Shown here in pieces: positions 1 through 9,251 of a stretch of 64,000 nucleotides of DNA (its first letter is position 1; each line of letters begins with the position of its first letter). The translations under genes were made by a program, and so were the position numbers. Source of the stretch: JACJXW01 sp964418125 (GTDB taxonomy: Bacteria > Bacteroidota > Bacteroidia > Chitinophagales > Saprospiraceae); NCBI GenBank assembly GCA_964418125.1, contig CAYQKY010000003.1, positions 1 through 64,000 on the forward strand, given 5' to 3'. The notes under the pieces are model-generated. The model did no database searches. It worked only from the letters and a program-made list of their open reading frames with translations, and was not told where the DNA came from.

Positions 1-54
1 TGTGTCTCCTGCTTTGGGAGCAGGAGGCCGCAGGTTCGAATCCTGCTACCCCGA
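1..54 (+). tRNA. tRNA-Pro (UGG), 3' part only
   Basis: The 5' acceptor strand and D arm lie before the window. The anticodon stem CCTGC (8-12) pairs with GCAGG (20-24) around the loop TTTGGGA, which puts anticodon TGG at 15-17 and reads CCA for proline. The variable loop is 25-29. The T arm is GCAGG-TTCGAAT-CCTGC (30-46). The 3' acceptor strand TACCCCG (47-53) and discriminator A54 follow. No CCA is encoded. Confidence 0.93.
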
Positions 55-114
55 CGAAGAGCCTCTCCCCGTTGATTGTCTTTATTTTCTCCGGGTTGCA
101 GAGCCAGCCAAAGC

Positions 115-154
115 AAATAGGCCAGTACTCCAGTGAAGGAGTACTGGCCTATTT
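115..154. terminator. Perfect 17-bp hairpin between tRNA-Pro and the converging TonB_C gene
   Basis: Arms 115-131 and 138-154 are perfect inverted copies (AAATAGGCCAGTACTCC and its complement) with a six-base loop, AGTGAA. The A-rich start and T-rich end suit termination in both directions, for the tRNA on the + strand and for the minus-strand gene ending at 180. Confidence 0.7.
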
Positions 155-179
155 CTTAAAGCCAGTTCTGTTATCCGGC

Positions 180-800
180 TTACCGGTTCAGCAGGTTAAA
201 CCGGACTGGAATGGTCAATTGCGTTTTCACTGCTTTACCATCCTTCATGGCAGGATACCATTTGTCTTCCATGGAAGACACCAGGTCGGCGGCAGCATCA
301 GCACAACCTTCGCAGGGGTTGTTCGGATCTTTGGATACTACTCTGAGGTTGCCTTCGAATTTGCCCTTTTCGTTGAGAATGAAAGTGACGTACTCCAATC
401 CTTCCTGCATCTTGTTTTGTGCTTCGTCCGGATATTCAAAATAATTGCTTTGCGCATATTCCTGGATCATCCGGTTGGAACATTCATATTGGTCTTTTTC
501 AGTGAGGCACTCGCTACTGAATACCGGAGGCCTCCCGAATTCCGAAACGGGGATCAGCTTACTCACCATCTTTTTTTCTTTCTTATACACCGGTTCTTCC
601 CAGGAAAACCACGTGAAGGTATGTGGGTTGTAGACCACGTTGGATTCCATTCCAACCAATTCGTAGGTTGTCCCTTCTTCCGTTACCCGGATGTAGTCCT
701 TATCTTTATCCTGGCCATAGACAGTAGCGGTAAGAGAAACCATTACCACGGCCATGATTGTATAAATGATGGGTTTTAAACGATTGACTATCAACAACAT
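180..800 (-). CDS. Exported protein with TonB C-terminal (TonB_C) domain
   Basis: This is a 206-residue protein with a hydrophobic export segment at about residues 9-29 (PIIYTIMAVVMVSLTATVYG). The last 95 or so residues read as a TonB_C domain: the YPDEAQNKMQEGLEYV start, a middle FILNEKGKFEGN hairpin, WYPAMKDGKAVKTQ, and the closing strand LTIPVRFNL. The TonB proline-rich spacer is absent and no exbB or exbD is nearby. It therefore belongs to the free-standing secreted TonB_C proteins common in Bacteroidota rather than being a classical energy transducer. A CxxC pair (NPCEGC) and two further cysteines could form disulfides in the periplasm. Function is unknown. It diverges from the epimerase gene at 944. 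Confidence 0.8.
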   Translation of the reverse strand: MLLIVNRLKPIIYTIMAVVMVSLTATVYGQDKDKDYIRVTEEGTTYELVGMESNVVYNPHTFTWFSWEEPVYKKEKKMVSKLIPVSEFGRPPVFSSECLTEKDQYECSNRMIQEYAQSNYFEYPDEAQNKMQEGLEYVTFILNEKGKFEGNLRVVSKDPNNPCEGCADAAADLVSSMEDKWYPAMKDGKAVKTQLTIPVRFNLLNR

Positions 801-943
801 AGTTGTGATTTTTTAGTGAAATAGTTCCTTGTTTGAACGAATGCATGAACAGGATGTTCGGTGCGGGAAGAGAAATGCCTTTTCGGCCAGGATTTGCATG
901 CCCGCTGCGCAACTTCTTTTCACCGCGGCCGTAAAAAGGTAAC

Positions 944-1813
944 ATGAAAGCGACACTGGAAAACTCCTGCATACGCATTGCTGTAAAGGAAAGGGGCGGC
1001 GAATTGTGCAGCCTGGTCAAAAAGGAAACGCAAACGGAATACCTCTGGCAGGCGGGGCCTGACTACTGGAACCGCCATGCACCCGTTTTATTTCCCATCG
1101 TGGGCGCCCTTAAGGATGGGATCTATTACTACGAAGGCAAATGCTATAAAATGGGGCAACATGGCCTGGCGCGCGACCTGCCTTTCCGGCTGGTGGACAG
1201 AGAAGCCAATAAACTGGTTTACTCCCTGAAGAGCAACCCTTTTACCCTGGAGCGTTACCCCTTTGAATTTGAACTGCAGATCGCCTATTCGCTCCGAGAA
1301 AATCAGCTGACGACCACCTATCGTGTGATCAACCCTTCCGAAAAGACGCTATACTTTTCTATCGGCGGGCACCCGGCTTTCAACTGCCCCTTAACCGAGG
1401 AAGAAAAACGCTCCGATTACCAACTCGTTTTTGAACAACCCGAAACAGTCAGCATACAGCGGGTCATCAACGGCTTCCGCAATGGCGCCTGGGAACAGGT
1501 GCTCGACGGGGAGCGGCGGCTGCCCATAACCGACAGCCTCTTCGACAAAGATGCTCTGATCTTCAAAGGGCTCCACTCTTCTTCCGTCTCCCTGAGCAAA
1601 GGGGATGAGCCCGTCCTCACTCTTGACTTTTCCGGTTTTCCATATCTGGGCATATGGTCGAAAAGCAACACTTCGCCATTTGTCTGCATCGAGCCCTGGT
1701 TCGGCGTGACGGACCATACGAAACACAACCGGCAGCTGGCGGAAAAAGAGGGGATTGTCGCCCTGGAAGGGTGGGGAGAGTTCCGGCATGGGTATACGGT
1801 GAAGATCCACTAA
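944..1813 (+). CDS. Aldose 1-epimerase family protein (galactose mutarotase-like)
   Basis: This 289-residue cytosolic protein has no signal peptide. Family members interconvert alpha and beta anomers of hexoses or hexose phosphates. Visible family features are RHAPVLFPIVG near residue 44, GQHGLARD with the conserved histidine near residue 73, the second histidine in SIGGHPAFNCP, and the catalytic glutamate region CIEPWFG near the C terminus. The length fits the short COG2017 (LacX/YeaD-like) branch rather than the longer exported GalM enzymes of Bacteroidota. The sugar specificity cannot be read from sequence. The start is the first ATG after the divergent intergenic region; no Shine-Dalgarno is visible. 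Confidence 0.85.
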   Translation: MKATLENSCIRIAVKERGGELCSLVKKETQTEYLWQAGPDYWNRHAPVLFPIVGALKDGIYYYEGKCYKMGQHGLARDLPFRLVDREANKLVYSLKSNPFTLERYPFEFELQIAYSLRENQLTTTYRVINPSEKTLYFSIGGHPAFNCPLTEEEKRSDYQLVFEQPETVSIQRVINGFRNGAWEQVLDGERRLPITDSLFDKDALIFKGLHSSSVSLSKGDEPVLTLDFSGFPYLGIWSKSNTSPFVCIEPWFGVTDHTKHNRQLAEKEGIVALEGWGEFRHGYTVKIH

Positions 1814-1886
1814 TAGGGAAAAATTCCCCAGCCTGTTTTCATCCCCTTCCCGCAACTTTTGCCCTCCTTCCCCCATTGAATTTCCC

Positions 1887-1894
1887 TAACTTTG
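1887..1894 (+). promoter_or_regulatory. Bacteroidota -7 element (TAACTTTG) before the M1 peptidase
   Basis: TAACTTTG matches TAnnTTTG exactly and lies 43 bases upstream of the ATG at 1938. A TTG at 1876-1878 is too close to serve as a canonical -33 element, so only the -7 part is supported. Confidence 0.5.
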
Positions 1895-1937
1895 TCTGTT
1901 GATCCCCTTTTATTTGAAAAAAGCAACACAACAGACA

Positions 1938-4310
1938 ATGAACTTGCACAACCGTTTGCCTTTCGCTTTCCTGCTGGCCTTTTTTCTGCCGGCATGCCTT
2001 GTGGCGCAAAATCCAAATGCCAGCCACGCCAACAAATTCGAACAACTCGGGACCATCCTCCCGCCTCCCAACGACTATCGCGCCTGGGACGGCGCCCCCG
2101 GGCCCGAATACTGGCAGCAACGCTGCGATTACGATATCGAATGCACATTAGACACCAAAGAGCAGCGACTGGATGGTACGGAATTGATCACCTATTACAA
2201 CCAGTCTCCTCAGACATTGCGTTACCTTTGGTTGCAACTGGATGAAAACCAGCACTCTCCGGAAAATGACAACCAGTACTTCGACCCCAGCTCCATCAAG
2301 CCGGTAATGAGCGAGAAAGACCTCCGCAACCTGGAGCCGGCCAGGGGCAAGGAAAAGTTCGGCCATAAAATAGAAGCAGTTACCGATGCCAACGGCAAGC
2401 CCCTCCAGTACATGATCAACCAGACGGTCATGCGGGTAGAACTGCCCGAGCCGCTGAAGCCGGGCATGTCCTTCAGCTTTCGGGTCGACTGGCATTACTA
2501 CCTCGTCGACCGCATCGAGCTGATGAGCCTGCTGGGAGAAAACAGCCGGGCTACCAGCCTGGCGCGCGGTGGCTATGAGTACTTCCCTGATGATGGTAAT
2601 TATCTTTACACCATTACCCAATGGTACCCCCGCCTCTGCTTGTACAGTGATTTCACCGGCTGGCAAACCAACCAGTTTACCGGCAGGGGGGAGTTCGCCC
2701 TCACCTTCGGTAATTTTGTGGTAAAAATGACTGTACCTGCCGACCACATGGTGGGCTCCACCGGCGAATGCCTCAACTATTCTACCGTGCTGACGCCCAC
2801 CCAGATAGAGCGCTGGAGAAAGGCTCAGACAACAGAGGCGCCCGTAGAAATCGTCACCCTGGAAGAAGCCAAAAGGGCCGAAAAGGCCAAACCCGCACAA
2901 GAAACCAAAACCTGGATCTTCAAAGCCGACAACGTGCGCGATTTCGCCTGGACGGCCAGCCGCAAGTTCGTCTGGGACGCCATGCCCCACACCACCGAAG
3001 CCGGCAAGCGGGTGATGTGCATGAGCTATTACGGCAAAGAAGCCTATCCCATTTACAACCGGTATTCCACTCGTGCGGTGGCACATACCCTCAATATCTA
3101 CTCCAAATACAGCATTCCCTATCCCTACCCGGTAGCCATCTCGGTGGAAGCCGCCAACGGCATGGAATATCCTATGATCTGTTTCAACCCCGGCCGGGCG
3201 GAAGAAGACGGCACCTATACCGAAATGGCAAAACACCAGGCTATCTCGGTCATAATCCATGAAGTAGGCCACAACTACTTCCCTATGATCATCAACAGCG
3301 ATGAGCGGCAGTGGGCATGGTTCGACGAAGGCATCAACAGCTTCGTGCAGTTTCTCGCCGAGCGGGAGTTTGACAACGACTACGAGCCCTGGTCCGGCCC
3401 GGCTCACCTCATCACCGATTACATGGCCTTGCCGAAGGAGGCCCTGGAGCCCATCATGACCAATAGTGAGAACATCCTGGACTACTTCGCCAACGCCTAC
3501 CGCAAGCCCGCCACCGCCCTCAACATCCTGAGGGAAACCATCCTCGGGCGGGAGCTATTCGATTACGCCTTCCGCGAGTACTGCCGCCGCTGGGCTTTCA
3601 AGCACCCCACGCCCGCCGACTTCTTCCGCACCATGGAGGACGCCAGCGGGGTAGACCTCGACTGGTTCTGGCGCGGCTGGTTCTATACTACCGACGCGGT
3701 GGATATCAGCCTGGACAGTATAAATTGGTACAAGGTAGACCTTGAAAACGACCCGGAGAAAAAGGAAATAACCACTACTCTTCAAAAGCGGGAGAAACCT
3801 TTCGAGGATATATCCAAGATCCGCAACCGGAAAGAAGGGATCGTCTCAGAAGTCGACAAAGATGCCGTCCTGTATGATTTCTATACGGACTACGAGCCTT
3901 GGAATACGGAAGATTCCCTGGTGCAGATGGAGTTGAAACTCTTCGAGGAAACCTATTCCAACAAGGAGAAGAAGCAGCTCTTTGCCGGCAAGAACTACTA
4001 CGAACTCTTCTTCAGCAACAAAGGCGGCCTGGTCATGCCCGTAATCCTGGAATGGACGTTCGAGGACGGCACCACCGAGGTCGAGCGCGTACCGGTACAG
4101 GTATGGCGGCACAACGAGAAGCAATTCTCCAAAGTCTTCGTCAAGGATAAGGCCGTCACCGCCATCCGCCTCGACCCCTACCGCGAAACCGCCGACATCG
4201 ACGAGAGCAACAACAACTGGCCGGTGCGGGAGGTGCCCAGCCGCTTCCAGGTATTTAAAGCGCATAAGGAGGGGAAGATGACGAACCCGATGCAGAAGGC
4301 GAGGCCGTAG
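1938..4310 (+). CDS. M1 family zinc metallopeptidase, exported
   Basis: This is a 790-residue secreted aminopeptidase-type enzyme. It starts with a signal peptide (MNLHNRLPFAFLLAFFLPACLVAQ). The ATG at 1938 is chosen because it begins that signal peptide and lies downstream of the -7 element; an in-frame TTG at 1899 would add 13 residues. The zinc site is complete: HEVGH at 441-445 and E464 in WFDEGINSF, which is HExxHx18E as in family M1. The substrate-side GxMEN motif appears as NGMEYPM. The C-terminal 200 residues are beta-rich and probably fold onto the catalytic domain. It should degrade peptides in the periplasm or at the cell surface. A strong hairpin at 4456-4504 closes the transcript. 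Confidence 0.9.
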   Translation: MNLHNRLPFAFLLAFFLPACLVAQNPNASHANKFEQLGTILPPPNDYRAWDGAPGPEYWQQRCDYDIECTLDTKEQRLDGTELITYYNQSPQTLRYLWLQLDENQHSPENDNQYFDPSSIKPVMSEKDLRNLEPARGKEKFGHKIEAVTDANGKPLQYMINQTVMRVELPEPLKPGMSFSFRVDWHYYLVDRIELMSLLGENSRATSLARGGYEYFPDDGNYLYTITQWYPRLCLYSDFTGWQTNQFTGRGEFALTFGNFVVKMTVPADHMVGSTGECLNYSTVLTPTQIERWRKAQTTEAPVEIVTLEEAKRAEKAKPAQETKTWIFKADNVRDFAWTASRKFVWDAMPHTTEAGKRVMCMSYYGKEAYPIYNRYSTRAVAHTLNIYSKYSIPYPYPVAISVEAANGMEYPMICFNPGRAEEDGTYTEMAKHQAISVIIHEVGHNYFPMIINSDERQWAWFDEGINSFVQFLAEREFDNDYEPWSGPAHLITDYMALPKEALEPIMTNSENILDYFANAYRKPATALNILRETILGRELFDYAFREYCRRWAFKHPTPADFFRTMEDASGVDLDWFWRGWFYTTDAVDISLDSINWYKVDLENDPEKKEITTTLQKREKPFEDISKIRNRKEGIVSEVDKDAVLYDFYTDYEPWNTEDSLVQMELKLFEETYSNKEKKQLFAGKNYYELFFSNKGGLVMPVILEWTFEDGTTEVERVPVQVWRHNEKQFSKVFVKDKAVTAIRLDPYRETADIDESNNNWPVREVPSRFQVFKAHKEGKMTNPMQKARP

Positions 4311-4455
4311 GAATGGCTTTGCCACGGTTATTGGCCCGAATGGGAGCGGGGCGGGGTTAATAGTTTTTGGCTGGCCCGGAGCTGATTGCGCACCAGTAGG
4401 GTTACATGCTCCGCGGCTTTTCCGGAGATAGCTTAACCCGGCAGGTAGGGGCTGC

Positions 4456-4504
4456 TTTTGAAAAAACAGCCGGAGCGTGTGGGGCACGGGCTGTTTTTTC
4501 AAAA
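4456..4504. terminator. Bidirectional terminator between the M1 peptidase and dnaA
   Basis: A perfect 16-bp stem has arms at 4456-4471 (TTTTGAAAAAACAGCC) and 4489-4504, separated by 17 bases. An A tract on one arm and a T tract on the other fit Rho-independent termination of both converging genes. The right arm stops three bases before the dnaA stop codon. Confidence 0.85.
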
Positions 4505-4507
4505 CAG

Positions 4508-5932
4508 TTACTGATCATGTAAACTCATTTTGATCTTCTTCTCCAGCTCCGATACCGTATCCTTGAAGATAACATCCGTCTCCATGAGGTCTTGCACGGT
4601 CTTGCAGGAGTAGATGACGGTGGAATGGTCGCGGCCGCCGAAGTTCTCCCCGATGGCCTTGAGTGACTTGTCGGTAAGGTTCTTGGCCAGGTACATGGAC
4701 AGCTGGCGGGCGATGACCACCTGGCGCTTGCGCGTCTTGCCCTGCAGTTTTTCCACACCCAGGTCGAAGTGTTCGGCCACCAGTTTCTGGATATAATCGA
4801 CGGTGATCTCCTTGTTTATCTGCTTGACGAAGTTGCGGATCACGCGCTTGGCGAGTTCCATATCCACTTCCTGCTGGTTGAGGGAGGATTGGGCCACGAG
4901 GGAAACCAGCACGCCTTCCAGTTCGCGGATGTTGTTCTGGATGTTGTAGCAGATGAACTCGGTGACGTCTTGCGGGATCTCGATGCCTTCCTGGTTCATC
5001 TTCGCCTCCAGGATGGCGATGCGGGTCTCCAGGTCGGGCGCCTGCAGGTCGGCCGACAGGCCCCACTTGAAGCGGGAGATGAGGCGTTCTTCCATGCCAT
5101 CCAGGTCTTTTGGAGGGCGGTCGGAGGTTAGGATGATCTGCTTGCCGTTCTGGTGCAGCTGGTTGAAGATGTGGAAGAATATCTCCTGGGTCTTCTGCTT
5201 GTTGGCCAGAAACTGGATGTCGTCGACGATCAGCACGTCGATGAGTTGGTAGAAGTTTACAAAGTCGTTGACAGCATTATTCTTAATGGATTGAATGATC
5301 TGGTTCGTGAATTTTTCGGAGGAGACGTACAGCACTGTCTTACCGGGGAAGCGGTTGAGGACATCATTGCCGATGGCGTGCGCCAGGTGCGTCTTGCCCA
5401 GCCCCACATCACCGAAGATGACCAGTGGGTTAAAAGAAGTGCCTCCCGGCTTTTTGGCAATGGCCATTCCGGCGGAGCGGGCCAGGCGGTTGCAATCGCC
5501 TTCTATATAATTATCGAAGACATAATGCGGGTTGAGCTGAGGGTCAACTCTGATCTTTTTGATTCCGGGGATGACAAATGGGTTCTTGATCGCCTGGCTG
5601 TCGATCATACCCGGAGTGATGCCCTCCCGGGCTGGCTTGCTGCTGCCGTTGGTTTTTCCGGCGTGCCCGCCGTTGTTCTGGCTCATGAGGATCTGATACT
5701 CCAGGCGGCCGCGCTCTCCGAGTTCACGGCGGATAGTTGTTTTCAGAAGGTTTACGTAATGCTCCTCCAGCCATTCGTAGAAGAATTTGTTGGGGACTTG
5801 AATGGTAAGTGCATTGTTGTCCAGGCGCACTGGTTTGATAGGTTCAAACCAGGTCTTGAAACTTTGTTGGTTTACGTTCTTACGAATCGCCTGAAGACAA
5901 TTATCCCAGACTGATGCATGATCTCTTGTCAT
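4508..5932 (-). CDS. dnaA: Chromosomal replication initiator DnaA
   Basis: This 474-residue DnaA has all four domains. Domain I (about 1-80) begins VWDNCLQAIRKNVNQQSFKTWFEPI. A short variable linker (about 82-130) follows. The AAA+ domain contains Walker A GDVGLGKT (174-181), Walker B VLIVDD (233-238) and an arginine-finger region near SRFKWGL. The C-terminal DNA-binding domain carries the signature GGRDHSTVIYSC. It binds ATP and DnaA boxes to open the origin. The ATG at 5932 gives the usual family N terminus. Two DnaA boxes lie about 330 bases upstream of the start, consistent with self-regulation or a nearby origin. Confidence 0.97.
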   Translation of the reverse strand: MTRDHASVWDNCLQAIRKNVNQQSFKTWFEPIKPVRLDNNALTIQVPNKFFYEWLEEHYVNLLKTTIRRELGERGRLEYQILMSQNNGGHAGKTNGSSKPAREGITPGMIDSQAIKNPFVIPGIKKIRVDPQLNPHYVFDNYIEGDCNRLARSAGMAIAKKPGGTSFNPLVIFGDVGLGKTHLAHAIGNDVLNRFPGKTVLYVSSEKFTNQIIQSIKNNAVNDFVNFYQLIDVLIVDDIQFLANKQKTQEIFFHIFNQLHQNGKQIILTSDRPPKDLDGMEERLISRFKWGLSADLQAPDLETRIAILEAKMNQEGIEIPQDVTEFICYNIQNNIRELEGVLVSLVAQSSLNQQEVDMELAKRVIRNFVKQINKEITVDYIQKLVAEHFDLGVEKLQGKTRKRQVVIARQLSMYLAKNLTDKSLKAIGENFGGRDHSTVIYSCKTVQDLMETDVIFKDTVSELEKKIKMSLHDQ

Positions 5933-6430
5933 CGCCAGTTATAATGCTGTAGTTAAAAAATAAGTGTGTGTTGGACTTAAAAAGCCTAGAGTATCAGCAA
6001 GTTAGGTTCATAAGGCTGCGCTTGGCGGATTGTAGTGTGTTGCCCAAAAGCCGCTATTACGCAAGTGGTTGTGTCTCGTGCCCTTCATTATAGCGGAGGA
6101 ATACAAAGTTGGCAAAAAATCTCTAAACATAAAACCGATGTTGAAAAGTTTTGCCATTTTTTTGGATGGCCTCCCGTGTAAATACAATACCCTGCCCGCT
6201 AGGCGCAACATAGAGGGAATTCATTGTATGAACACTGGCCCAAAACTTATTCCTTCTACAATGTGGATAACAATTTGCCCATTGTGGATATCTATTTTAA
6301 CCAGCTGATAGCCAGGCGTATGCTTTTTGTAAAATCAAGCCGGGCCAATTATTAAAATGTTAATCTTCCCTTCCGGCAGGACAAAGACGGAGGGGATTTA
6401 CTATTTTCCATCGATCCAAAAACAGAAAAC
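5933..6430. other. Intergenic region upstream of dnaA; candidate origin or dnaA control region
   Basis: No gene was found in these 498 bases. The region separates divergent dnaA and the efflux operon. It holds two DnaA-box sequences (6262-6291) and AT-rich DNA at about 6340-6370 (AATTATTAAAATGTTAATC) that could unwind. The short reading frames inside lack any family resemblance. Confidence 0.5.
6262..6291 (-). promoter_or_regulatory. Pair of DnaA boxes
   Basis: TGTGGATAA at 6262-6270 is the exact complement of the consensus box TTATCCACA. TGTGGATAT at 6283-6291 differs at one base. The two start 21 bases apart, about two helical turns, in the same orientation as dnaA. Confidence 0.7.
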
Positions 6431-7822
6431 ATGTTGCGCTCAAAGACAGCTTTGTTCATCATCTCCGTTCTGGCCATCGGCGGCATCGCTTACTGGTATT
6501 TCCAGCCTTCAGAAAAAGTACAGGAAGAGGACATCAAAATAGTAGTCAGAAAAGGCCGCTTTGAAATTGCAGTAACCGCTACCGGAGAACTGGCTGCCAA
6601 GCGCAGCATCAAGATACAGGCCCCACAGGGCATGCGGGCTGCCGGCATCTACGAAACTTCCATATCCGACCTGGTGGCCGAGGGGACCATCGTCGGAAAA
6701 GGAGAGTATGTTGCATCACTTGACCGCACGGAGCTTGCCGGCAAGATGGCCAATGTGCAGGCCGAAATAGAAAAGATACAGACTCAGCTGGAACAGGCGA
6801 GGATCGACACCGCCATCGAGATGCGTGGCCTGCGGGATGACCTGGCTAACCTGGAATTCGCTAAAAAGGAAAAACTGCTTCAGGTCGAACAGAGCCGTTA
6901 TGAACCTCAATCGGTGATCCGGCAGGCGGAACTCGACCTGGAACGCACGGACCGTGACTACAAACAGTTGCTCAAAAAATACGAGCTCAAGGAACAGCAG
7001 TCAATCGCCAAGATCCAGGAGATTGAAGCTCTGCTGCGGCAGAATACGACGAAGCTTCGGGAGTACGAGGCCTTGTCCGCCGAATTCAATATCAACGCTC
7101 CGGAATCGGGTATGGTCATTTACGCCCGCAGCTGGCGGGGAAAAAAAGAACCCGGTTCCAGGGTCAGTGCCTGGGACCCCATTGTGGCCGAACTGCCCGA
7201 CCTCACCGATATGATCTCCCAGGCTTATGTCAATGAAGTGGACATCAGTAAAGTCCAGGAGGGGCAGGATGTTAAAATTAAAGTGGATGCCTTCCCCGAC
7301 CGCTCCTATTCCGGAAAGGTGACCAAAGTTGCCAATATCGGAGAACAGCTCAGCGGATACGACGCAAAGGTGTTTGAAGTCATCATACAACTTAATGAAA
7401 CCGATTCCATTTTGCGTCCGGCAATGACTACCAGCAATGAGATCATTACCGGTATCTACGATAACAGGGTGTACGTGCCCATCGAAGCGGTGCAGAATGA
7501 CAGCCTGCCTTTTATTTATAAAGCCGACGGCAACCAGATAAAACGCCAGGAAGTTATCACCGGCCTGGCCAACGCCAATGAAGTCATCATCCTTCATGGC
7601 CTGGAAGAGGGGGATGTGATCTACCTTTCGCCTCCCAGAGAAAGCCTTTCGGCCCCCTTCGTTTACATCGATCCTGCTATGAAAGAAGAGATCCGGCAGC
7701 AACAAGAGGAAGATGAGAAAAAACGACAGGCGGAAGCCATTGAGAAACGCAGGCAGGTACAAGGCATGGAGCCGCCCACTTCCCGGCAGCGCAACGGTGG
7801 CGGAATGATCATCATCGAATGA
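6431..7822 (+). CDS. Periplasmic adaptor (HlyD/MacA-type membrane fusion protein)
   Basis: This 463-residue protein is anchored by one N-terminal membrane helix (about 7-25, ALFIISVLAIGGIAYWYF). A lipoyl-like beta segment (ATGELAAKRSIKIQAP) follows. A long coiled coil (about 105-215) has heptad-like runs of Glu, Lys and Leu. The second half of the lipoyl fold is INAPESGMVIY, followed by beta-barrel and membrane-proximal domains. The C terminus is charged and rich in Glu, Lys and Arg. It should bridge an inner-membrane ABC permease to a TolC-like channel. Its stop codon overlaps the next start by four bases (ATGA), which points to translational coupling with the permease. Confidence 0.87.
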   Translation: MLRSKTALFIISVLAIGGIAYWYFQPSEKVQEEDIKIVVRKGRFEIAVTATGELAAKRSIKIQAPQGMRAAGIYETSISDLVAEGTIVGKGEYVASLDRTELAGKMANVQAEIEKIQTQLEQARIDTAIEMRGLRDDLANLEFAKKEKLLQVEQSRYEPQSVIRQAELDLERTDRDYKQLLKKYELKEQQSIAKIQEIEALLRQNTTKLREYEALSAEFNINAPESGMVIYARSWRGKKEPGSRVSAWDPIVAELPDLTDMISQAYVNEVDISKVQEGQDVKIKVDAFPDRSYSGKVTKVANIGEQLSGYDAKVFEVIIQLNETDSILRPAMTTSNEIITGIYDNRVYVPIEAVQNDSLPFIYKADGNQIKRQEVITGLANANEVIILHGLEEGDVIYLSPPRESLSAPFVYIDPAMKEEIRQQQEEDEKKRQAEAIEKRRQVQGMEPPTSRQRNGGGMIIIE

Positions 7823-9177
7823 GCAAACCTGTTGCCATGGATCGCATACTTTTTAATTTCGTACTCGCGCTGGAGGGCGTCAACGCCAATAAACTTCGTT
7901 CCTTTCTTACCGCCCTGGGGATCATATTCGGCGTCTCGGCAGTGATCGCCATGCTGGCTATTGGAAGTGGAGCCAAACAGTCTATCCTGGAGCAGATGCG
8001 GCTTATCGGAACCAATAATATCGTCATCAATAGTGTTGTGCCCAGTAGCGAGGAGGGGCAGGATTCGAGCCAGGCTTCCGAAGGGCAGGAAAACAGCCAG
8101 CAAAGCCAGGGCAAAAGGCCCTATTCTCCAGGGCTCAACCTGGAGGACGTTTCTGCCATAAAAACAGTGTTGCCGACGGTGAGCAGCATCAGCCCGGAGG
8201 TGGTGATCCCCCTTAGCGTGGTGCGGGGCAAGCGCCTCGAGCAACTGCGGTGTGTGGGTGTAACCAATGCCTATTTTGCTCTCAACGGGCTGAGCCTTTC
8301 TGCCGGTTCCTGGTTTCACGATATGCACCTGGAAAAAGGCGCTGCCGTCTGCATCATAGGTAAAGAAATACAGTCCCGGTTTTTCAGCCAGGAAAACCCC
8401 ATTGGCCAGCAGATAAAATGCGGTAACAACTGGCTCAGGGTCATTGGAGTGCTCGAACAACGCAATGCCAGCCGCGAAAGCCTCAGCCAATTGGGAATTC
8501 GCAATTCCAACTCCGATATTTATATACCAGTGACAACGGCCATGCTCCGGTTCAAAAACCGGGGGCTGGTCAGCCAGGAAGACCTGGGCCGTGATGACTC
8601 TGATGAGAACCAGCCTCCGGAAAACTACCATCAGCTGGATAGGGTAGTAGTGCAGGTCACGGACTCCAAAAAGCTGAGGGCAAGCGCAGACCTGATCGCA
8701 AGGCTCCTGAAACGCCGGCACCTGGAACTGGTGGACTTTGAGGTGGAAGTACCGGAACTACTGCTTGAACAGGAACAAAAGACACAGGATACCTTTAACC
8801 TGGTGCTGGCCGTTATCGCCGGCATTTCCCTGCTGGTGGGAGGGATCGGCATCATGAATATCATGCTTGCCTCTGTCCTCGAACGAATAAAAGAGATCGG
8901 CGTGCGGCGTTCGCTGGGGGCCAACCGGCAGGATATAGTCCTGCAGTTCCTCTTTGAAGCGGTTTTCATCAGCCTCATCGGCGGGCTAATTGGTATTGTT
9001 TTGGGTATTGCCGCCGCCCGTACCATTTCCGCCTATGCGGAGATCCCCACGATCGTTTCCGCCTGGTCTATCCTGCTTTCCTTTGGAGTGGCGGCTACCA
9101 TCGGGCTGGCTTTCGGCATTTTCCCCGCCCGGAAGGCTGCAAAACAGGACCCCATAAAGGCGTTGCGGTCGGATTAA
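7819..9177 (+). CDS. MacB-type ABC transporter permease (FtsX domain), no ATPase domain
   Basis: This 452-residue protein has the MacB architecture without the N-terminal nucleotide-binding domain. The first membrane helix (about 20-48, LRSFLTALGIIFGVSAVIAMLAIGSG) is followed by a large periplasmic MacB_PCD domain (about 50-310). Three FtsX-type helices then occupy 315-450, including GISLLVGGIGIMNIM and the ERIKEIGVRRSLGA coupling motif. Canonical MacB fuses its ATPase to the N terminus; here it must be supplied from another locus. A Gln/Ser/Glu-rich insertion (EEGQDSSQASEGQENSQQSQ) lies near residues 77-96. The start overlaps the adaptor stop, and the TolC-like gene follows 74 bases downstream. 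Confidence 0.88.
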   Translation: MSKPVAMDRILFNFVLALEGVNANKLRSFLTALGIIFGVSAVIAMLAIGSGAKQSILEQMRLIGTNNIVINSVVPSSEEGQDSSQASEGQENSQQSQGKRPYSPGLNLEDVSAIKTVLPTVSSISPEVVIPLSVVRGKRLEQLRCVGVTNAYFALNGLSLSAGSWFHDMHLEKGAAVCIIGKEIQSRFFSQENPIGQQIKCGNNWLRVIGVLEQRNASRESLSQLGIRNSNSDIYIPVTTAMLRFKNRGLVSQEDLGRDDSDENQPPENYHQLDRVVVQVTDSKKLRASADLIARLLKRRHLELVDFEVEVPELLLEQEQKTQDTFNLVLAVIAGISLLVGGIGIMNIMLASVLERIKEIGVRRSLGANRQDIVLQFLFEAVFISLIGGLIGIVLGIAAARTISAYAEIPTIVSAWSILLSFGVAATIGLAFGIFPARKAAKQDPIKALRSD

Positions 9178-9251
9178 AATTCATTGTCAGATGGACTCAT
9201 GGTTTCATGGCGGCCAACGTCGTCTATGGAACTACGATGCAAACCTCAATT

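Noticed and set aside
2148..3407. Long open frame opposite the M1 peptidase (419 codons on the minus strand)
   Set aside because: It lies fully antisense to a gene with intact catalytic motifs and has no signal, family or start context; high GC in codon position 3 creates such shadows.
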